Position numbers and translations under genes: made by a program. A model generated the notes under the pieces. It was given only the letters and a program-made list of their open reading frames with translations, made no database searches and had not been told where the DNA came from. This document shows, piece after piece, positions 58,928-64,000 of a DNA stretch of 64,000 bases. Positions within the stretch are counted from its first letter, which is position 1. Every line of letters begins with the position of its first letter. This DNA comes from Streptomyces sp. STR69 (GTDB lineage: Bacteria > Actinomycetota > Actinomycetes > Streptomycetales > Streptomycetaceae), in assembly GCF_024519455.1 (NCBI RefSeq), contig NZ_JALJRY010000017.1, positions 78,005 through 142,004 on the forward strand, read 5' to 3'.

Positions 58928-61240
58928 TCAGTCCCTGAGCAGATCCGGCACCCCGTTCGCGTCCGGCTCGTCCCGATCGGCGGAGACGACCGTGAGCTGC
59001 TGGGTCGCGCGGGTGAGGGCGACGTAGAGGACCCGCAGGCCGGCCGGTGACTCGTCGGCGATCTCCGCCGGCGATACGACCACCGTCGCGTCGTACTCCA
59101 GCCCCTTGGCCTCCAGGCTGCCGAGGGCGACGACCCGGTCGCCGAGGCCGGCGAGCCAGCGGCGGGCCTCCTCACGGCGGTTCATGGCGACGACGACGCC
59201 GACCGTGCCGTCGACCTGGTCGAGCAGCCGGGCGGCCTCCGCGCGGACGGACTCCGACAGCGAGTTCCGTACGACGGCGAAGTGAGGTTTCACTCCGGTC
59301 GAGCGGACCGCGGACGGGGACTCGGATCCGGGCATCGCGAGGGCCAGGACCTTGGCCGCCAGCTCGGCGATCTCGGCCGGGTTGCGGTAGTTGACCGTGA
59401 GGGTGAAGCGGCGGCGGGGCCGGGAGCCGAGGGCCTCGTCGCGGGCCTCGGCGGCCTCGTCGGGGTCGGACCAGGAGGACTGGGCCGGGTCTCCTACGAC
59501 CGTCCAGGTGGCGTGCTTGCCGCGGCGGCCGACCATGCGCCACTGCATCGGGGTGAGGTCCTGGGCCTCGTCCACGATGACGTGCGCGTACTCGACGCGC
59601 TCCTGGGCGAGCCGCTCGGCCCGTTCGCGCTGTGTCTCCTCGCGTACGGGCATCAGCTCTTCGAGGCCGGTGAGCTGGTCCAGCGGGTCCAGGTCGCGCC
59701 GCTTGCGGGGGCGGGCCGGGGTGCCGAGGATCGCCTGGAGTTCGTCGAGGATCGCCACGTCGTGGACGGAGAGTCCGTCGCGCTTCAGGGCGCGGGCGGT
59801 CCTGCGGACCTCGCCGGGGTTGAGGATGCGCCGGGCCCAGCGGCCGAGCTTGCGCTCGTCGGACATGGCCTCCAGGACGGCGCGCGGGGTGAGTTCGGGC
59901 CACCAGGCGTCGAGGAACGCGATGAACTCGTCCTCGCTCGCGACGTCCTCGTCGAAGGAGGAGCGCAGTTCGGCGGCCAGTTCGGGGTCCGTGTGCCGGC
60001 CGGCCGAGCCGGAGCGCTCCCACAGGGCGTCCAGCAGGAGCTTGCGGGCGCGCGGGCGCAGCATGTTGACCGGGGCCGTACCGCTGAGGGCGTTCTGCCG
60101 GACGCGCTCCAGGTCGGCGGCCTCCAGTTCGAGCCGGCGGCCGAAGGCGACGACCCGCAGCCGGGCCGGTGACTCGTTCGCTTCGAGGGCGCCGCGCGCG
60201 GCCTTCCGCAGCACGCGGAGCATGCGGTACGAGCCCTTGGTGCGGGCCACGGCCGGGGAGTCGTACAGGGTGGCCTCGGCGCCGTCGACCAGCGAGCCGA
60301 TGGCCCGGATGGCGACCTGGCCCTCCTCGCCGAGGGACGGCAGGACGCCTTCGGTGTACGCGACCAGCAGCGGGGTGGGCGAGACGATGAGGATGCCGCC
60401 CGCGTAGCGGCGCCGGTCCTGGTAGAGCAGGTAGGCGGCGCGGTGCAGGGCGACGGCCGTCTTCCCGGTGCCCGGGCCGCCCTCGACATACGTCACCGAG
60501 GCGGCGGGGGCGCGGATCACCAGGTCCTGTTCGGCCTGGATGGACGCCACGATGTCGCGCATGGTGTGGCTGCGGGCCTGGCCGAGCGCGGCCATCAGGG
60601 CGCCGTCGCCGATGACGGCCAGCTTGTCGCCGTCCAGGAAGGCGGTCAGCTCGGGGCGCATCAGGTCGTCCTCGACACCGAGGACCCGGCGGCCCTTGGA
60701 GCGGATGACGCGACGCCGTACGACCCGGCCCGGGTCGACCGGGGTCGAGCGGTAGAACGGGGCGGCGGCGGGCGCCCGCCAGTCGATGACCAGGGGTGCG
60801 TACTCGGTGTCGAGAACTCCGATGCGGCCGATGTGCAGGGTCTCGGCGATGTCGGCCGTGTTGTCGTCGCGGACGGAGCCGTCGGCGGGTTCGACGGCGG
60901 TGTAGGCGCCGTCGGGCCCCTTCTGGCCGTCCTTGCCGAGCAGCAGGTCGATCCTGCCGAAGAGGAAGTCCTCGAACTCGTTGTTGAGCCGGTTGAGGTG
61001 GATACCGGCGCGGAACACCTGCGCGTCGCGTTCGGCGAGCGCGCCGGGTGTGCCGACCTGGCCGCGTTTGGCGGCGTCGTTCATGAGGAACTCGGCCTCG
61101 CGGATCTTCTCCTCAAGGCGCCGGTACACCCGGTCCAGGTGAGTCTGTTCGCCGCTGATCTCCCGGTCCCGTAGCGAATCCTGGGCGGATTTGTCGGACA
61201 CCGCATCGAGCGCGGTCTCCTGTTGAGCCTGTGCGGCCAC
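58928..61240 (-). CDS. helD: HelD-type RNA polymerase motor protein (UvrD-like helicase fold)
   Basis: 770 aa. N-terminal coiled coil (HLDRVYRRLEEKIREAEFLM), then the actinobacterial HelD segment (HIGRIGVLDTEYAPLVIDWRAPAAAPFYRST). Superfamily 1 motifs: Walker A EGGPGTGKTAVALHRAAYL (about residue 264), DEAQDL, GDPAQS, and LYVALTRATQQL. HelD releases stalled RNA polymerase from DNA. Length and insertions fit class II. A rifamycin-associated element is not seen upstream. Confidence 0.9.
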   Translation of the reverse strand: MAAQAQQETALDAVSDKSAQDSLRDREISGEQTHLDRVYRRLEEKIREAEFLMNDAAKRGQVGTPGALAERDAQVFRAGIHLNRLNNEFEDFLFGRIDLLLGKDGQKGPDGAYTAVEPADGSVRDDNTADIAETLHIGRIGVLDTEYAPLVIDWRAPAAAPFYRSTPVDPGRVVRRRVIRSKGRRVLGVEDDLMRPELTAFLDGDKLAVIGDGALMAALGQARSHTMRDIVASIQAEQDLVIRAPAASVTYVEGGPGTGKTAVALHRAAYLLYQDRRRYAGGILIVSPTPLLVAYTEGVLPSLGEEGQVAIRAIGSLVDGAEATLYDSPAVARTKGSYRMLRVLRKAARGALEANESPARLRVVAFGRRLELEAADLERVRQNALSGTAPVNMLRPRARKLLLDALWERSGSAGRHTDPELAAELRSSFDEDVASEDEFIAFLDAWWPELTPRAVLEAMSDERKLGRWARRILNPGEVRRTARALKRDGLSVHDVAILDELQAILGTPARPRKRRDLDPLDQLTGLEELMPVREETQRERAERLAQERVEYAHVIVDEAQDLTPMQWRMVGRRGKHATWTVVGDPAQSSWSDPDEAAEARDEALGSRPRRRFTLTVNYRNPAEIAELAAKVLALAMPGSESPSAVRSTGVKPHFAVVRNSLSESVRAEAARLLDQVDGTVGVVVAMNRREEARRWLAGLGDRVVALGSLEAKGLEYDATVVVSPAEIADESPAGLRVLYVALTRATQQLTVVSADRDEPDANGVPDLLRD

Positions 61241-61333
61241 CGGGCCCCCTTCTGACGTGCTGGGCAGCCGTCAACCGTACGCGAAGGGAGGCCGCCGAGG
61301 CGAGGGGCCCGCCCGGCGGATCCTGACAAAGAC

Positions 61334-61372
61334 ACGGGGCCCGGTGCGCGCCTGGCGCGTTCCGGACCCCGT
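61334..61372 (-). terminator. Terminator after the sigU-rsuA operon
   Basis: ACGGGG/CCCCGT and CCGG/CCGG stems around a GC-rich apical hairpin, 20-60 bp past the rsuA stop. Confidence 0.7.
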
Positions 61373-61392
61373 CGAGCACAGTGGACCAGTTG

Positions 61393-62190
61393 CTAGGCGT
61401 CCACTTCCACGAGCTTCTTGCCGTCGAAGGTCATGACCTCGAAGTGGTCGATCTCGTTCGGCGTGAGAGCCGCTCCGCCCTGGGCGTAGAGCGGCGCCTT
61501 GGCCTCGGCCTTCGTGGCGTTCGCGATGCCGTAACCCCAGGCCGGGACCGACCAGGAGCTCATGGTCTCGCGTTCGCCGTTCTTGCCGACCGCGATCAGG
61601 GAGCACTTCAGGGGGCCCTTGACGTTGCTGAGCTCCACGACCCCGAGGGTGCCCCAGTCCTTCTTGGTCATCGCGACGGTCGCGCTGACCTTGGTGGTCT
61701 TGTCCGTGGCCGAGACCTTGTCGGACAAAGTGTCGAAGGTGGTCTTCGCGGTGGCCACCGCCGGGGTGTCACCCGAGCTGTTGCCGCCGTTGGCCGCGAT
61801 CACGGCCAGCGGTCCCGCGATGATCAGGGCAGCCGCCGCGGCGATCATGTAGAAGCTGCGCCGGCGCTTCAGGGCCCTGCGTTCACCGACGTCGTCGACC
61901 AGCCGCTCCACCAGCCGCGGGCTCGGCTTGGCGGACAGGGACTCGCCGATCGCGGGGGTGCCGGAGCCCGGCAGGTCCGCGAGCGCCGCGAGCATCGGTT
62001 CCATCCCGGCCAGCTCGTCGAGCTGCTGGGCGCACCACTCGCAGGTGGCGAGGTGTGCCTCGAAAGCGGTTGCTTCGGCGTCGTCGAGAATCCCGAGGGC
62101 ATAGGCGCCGACGGTCTCGTGTTCGTTCGAGCCCTGAGTTCCCTGCATGGAACCAGGACTACCCGTTCCGTATCCCCCGTACATGCTCAT
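61393..62190 (-). CDS. rsuA: Anti-sigma factor (RsuA-like, zinc-finger HC2)
   Basis: 265 aa. N-terminal ZAS motif HETVGAYALGILDDAEATAFEAHLATCEWCAQQL (H-x3-C-x2-C). One membrane segment (FYMIAAAAALIIAGPLAVIAA, about residue 112), then an extracytoplasmic part. Holds SigU inactive at the membrane. Overlaps sigU by ATGA. Name by context with S. coelicolor SCO2953/2954 (from memory). Confidence 0.88.
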   Translation of the reverse strand: MSMYGGYGTGSPGSMQGTQGSNEHETVGAYALGILDDAEATAFEAHLATCEWCAQQLDELAGMEPMLAALADLPGSGTPAIGESLSAKPSPRLVERLVDDVGERRALKRRRSFYMIAAAAALIIAGPLAVIAANGGNSSGDTPAVATAKTTFDTLSDKVSATDKTTKVSATVAMTKKDWGTLGVVELSNVKGPLKCSLIAVGKNGERETMSSWSVPAWGYGIANATKAEAKAPLYAQGGAALTPNEIDHFEVMTFDGKKLVEVDA

Positions 62191-62762
62191 GCCGTCACCC
62201 CCCGCTCCTCCAGAGCAAGCTTCATCGATCGAAGGGCGTAGAACACCCTTGAGCGCACCGTGCCACTGGGGATGCCAAGCGTCTCGGCCGCCTCATTGAC
62301 GGTACGTCCCTTGAAGTACGTCTCGACGAGCACCTCCCGGTGGGCCGGGGTCAGGTCGTCCAGCGCGTCCGACAGTGTCATCAGCCACAACGCCTTGTCG
62401 ATCTCGTCCTCCGCGGGGATGACCTCCAGCGGCGACGGGTCCACCTCCTGCGGCCGGGCCTGCCGGCTGCGGTGACCGTCGATGACGATGCGCCGTGCGA
62501 CCGTCACCAGCCAGGGTCGTACCGATCCGGTCGCCCGGTTGAGCTGGCCGGCGTTCTTCCAGGCCCGGATGAGCGTCTCCTGCACCACGTCCTCGGCACG
62601 TTGCCGGTCGCCGGCGACGAGCCGCAGCACATAGGCGAGCAAGGGTCCGGCGTGCTCTCGGTACAGGGCACGCATCAGCTCCTCATCAGGTTCCGAGGAC
62701 TGGGACATGCGATGTCGGGCCCTCGGCGCTTGTTCATTGGCCACGACGGAATCCTTGCGCAC
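62187..62762 (-). CDS. sigU: ECF RNA polymerase sigma factor (SigU-like)
   Basis: 191 aa from GTG 62762 (GGAGG five bases upstream). Region 2 (ALYREHAGPLLAYVLRLVAGDRQRAEDVVQETLIRAWK) and region 4 (LDDLTPAHREVLVETYFKGRTVNEAAETLGIPSGTVRSRVFYALRSM) are intact. In S. coelicolor SigU affects aerial growth and secreted proteins. The control region 62763-63037 holds no gene. Confidence 0.9.
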   Translation of the reverse strand: MRKDSVVANEQAPRARHRMSQSSEPDEELMRALYREHAGPLLAYVLRLVAGDRQRAEDVVQETLIRAWKNAGQLNRATGSVRPWLVTVARRIVIDGHRSRQARPQEVDPSPLEVIPAEDEIDKALWLMTLSDALDDLTPAHREVLVETYFKGRTVNEAAETLGIPSGTVRSRVFYALRSMKLALEERGVTA

Positions 62763-63037
62763 GCCCACCTCCGGTGTCCGGGGGTTGCCCCGGTCGGTCG
62801 CTCGGTGAGGAGTACGCGGGAGGGTGGGCGAGTGTTCAACGTGAGGCGACAGTTTTCTTCGAAGTGACGTGACGAGCGGGACATGAGTGCACATTCCCAC
62901 CGTACGATCTTTACATTTCCACCACACTCGCAAGATCACGCGGGGTGCCCGTGCCGCGGCTGAGTGAAACGCGCTGTTGTCAAAATCACTTCGCAAATCG
63001 ACGGTACGTCACTTCACAGAAGCCGCATATGGGATTC

Positions 63038-63631
63038 TCAGGCTCGGGCGAGGGCCGCGCGCCGACGATGCCGGGCCACTCTTTCGCGGTTCCCGCAGAC
63101 CTCACTGGAGCACCAGCGCCTCCTGCGTCCCCGTGATGTGTCCAGGTACACGATGGGGCAGTTGTCGCCCTCGCACTCCCGCAGCGAGGCCCGCGCGACC
63201 GGGTCGGTGAGCAGCTCGACGGCGTCCCTGGCGATCACCGCGAGCAGCGCCTCGCACCCCGGCGGACCGGCCAACTCCCGCACCAGCGCCCCGTCCTCGG
63301 CCTGTACGGCACGGGGTGCCGGGGGTGCTGCGCGGGCGCGGTCGTTGAGGTGGGCGAGCGCGAGGTCGTAGGACCCGCCCTCCACCGGCGGCCTGCTGCG
63401 CACCAACTGTCCGATCCGTCCCCGCAGTTCACGGAAGCCGACGAGCCAGGCCGAGTCGACGTGCGCGAGCCCGGTGGCCGCCGGGACCAGCCCGGAGCGG
63501 ACGATCCACGCGCGCAACTGCTCCGGCGCGTCGAGCCGTTCCTCGGGATGCGTGGTCGCGAGGAGATCCAGGCAGATCCGCCCGGCGTCGAAACGCAGCT
63601 CGTACGGGGCCATGGTCGTACCCAGTGCCAT
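63038..63631 (-). CDS. CGNR zinc-finger/ABATE-domain regulator
   Basis: 197 aa. N-terminal ABATE domain (LRFDAGRICLDLLATTHPEERL) and C-terminal CGNR finger (CEGDNCPIVYLDTSRGRRRRWCSSEVCGNRERVARHRRR) with four Cys. Likely stress-type DNA-binding regulator. Divergent from the edge gene. Confidence 0.9.
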   Translation of the reverse strand: MALGTTMAPYELRFDAGRICLDLLATTHPEERLDAPEQLRAWIVRSGLVPAATGLAHVDSAWLVGFRELRGRIGQLVRSRPPVEGGSYDLALAHLNDRARAAPPAPRAVQAEDGALVRELAGPPGCEALLAVIARDAVELLTDPVARASLRECEGDNCPIVYLDTSRGRRRRWCSSEVCGNRERVARHRRRAALARA

Positions 63632-63800
63632 GCGCCTGTCACCGCCTAGGGATTACCCCGGTCGGGAAACCGTTGCCTCTACAGTGCCTGTCCGCCCGCG
63701 CGGCCGGAACCCCTCGTACCGAGCGCGCGTGGACGGCCGCGTATGCGGGTGCGCGTCTCGGCGATGTCGGCGGGGGCGCCGGATCCGTTGACTGGAGGGC

Positions 63801-64000
63801 ATGACAGAGAACAGGACTGGCACGGGTTGGGTACTGGGCGCGGCCACGGTCGCGCTGGGGCTGATCGCCGGGGCCTTCTACGTCTTCGCCTGCGCGGTGA
63901 TGCCGGGGCTGGCACGCAGCGACGACCGGGTGTTCGTCGAGGTGATGCGGAACATCAACGACGTGATCCAGAACCCGGTGTTCTTCCTGAGTTTCATGGG
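63801..64000 (+). CDS. DUF1772-like membrane protein, truncated by the window edge
   Basis: 66 residues visible from ATG 63801 (MTENRTGTGWVLGAATVALG...). One membrane segment (VLGAATVALGLIAGAFYVFACAVMPGL), then DDRVFVEVMRNINDVIQNPVFFLSFMG, which matches the start of DUF1772 proteins. GGAGG is seen seven bases upstream. The rest lies outside. Confidence 0.75.
   Translation, partial: MTENRTGTGWVLGAATVALGLIAGAFYVFACAVMPGLARSDDRVFVEVMRNINDVIQNPVFFLSFM

Noticed and set aside
61241..61392. A rifamycin-associated element upstream of the HelD gene, which would make it HelR
   Set aside because: I see no 19-bp palindrome of that kind (GGGGCTT...AAGCCCC as I recall it) between the rsuA stop and the start codon.

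Overview
The window is a high-GC actinobacterial chromosome, almost certainly Streptomyces. Gene content and order resemble the S. coelicolor region around SCO2920-SCO2955 (from memory): ssgG, hpd, an OpuC-type ABC transporter, an IclR regulator, a GH20/ABC sugar operon, yqgE, murA, hupA, malic enzyme, a HelD-type motor and sigU/rsuA.

That conserved backbone is interrupted by a 21.8-kb integrated conjugative element (AICE type) at 18916-40720. It sits in the 3' half of a tRNA-Cys(GCA) gene and is bounded by 46-bp identical direct repeats (18916-18961 and 40675-40720). From left to right it holds: a HEPN-like cargo gene; a tyrosine integrase and an excisionase; a nested inverted-repeat region that looks like a replication origin; a DUF3987 replication protein and a prim-pol; a small C5-methylase; Spd-like membrane proteins; an FtsK-type Tra translocase with a candidate clt just 3' of it; a RRQRL-type protein, a GGDEF protein, a large Spd-like membrane protein and a DUF4097 protein. 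Then comes a regulatory block (XRE plus Nudix, facing GntR plus HD). The right end is an AT-richer cargo block: a pentapeptide-repeat membrane protein, a full C5-cytosine methyltransferase, and a divergent MORC/MutL-like GHKL ATPase with a C-terminal PD-(D/E)XK-like nuclease motif.

Two things stand out. First, four genes of the element (int, the small methylase, a 98-aa ORF and the DUF4097 gene), plus tra in diverged form, carry a hairpin leader just upstream of the ribosome-binding site. The stems differ but keep pairing, the loop is always 19 nt, and in four copies the loop is identical or nearly so. It contains a CUCC run complementary to the Shine-Dalgarno GGAG, which suggests a shared, element-wide translational or regulatory device. 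Second, the methyltransferase/GHKL-nuclease pair is a probable restriction-like defence module.

Left flank (1-18885): two RDD membrane proteins, ssgG, a FAD-linked oxidase, a TPR protein, a beta-propeller protein, hpd with a divergent Lrp-type regulator, a four-gene osmoprotectant ABC operon, an HTH regulator with a symmetric 60-bp operator, a Lon-like S16 protease, an IclR regulator, a DEAD/H helicase and an MFS transporter. Right flank (40721-64000): a short degenerate stretch, a DUF551-like protein, a DinB-like protein, a SUKH-4-like protein, a three-gene xanthine-dehydrogenase-like operon, an N-acetylglucosamine/chitobiose-type ABC operon with a GH20 enzyme, then the murA-to-sigU housekeeping block, a CGNR regulator and a truncated membrane protein at the edge.
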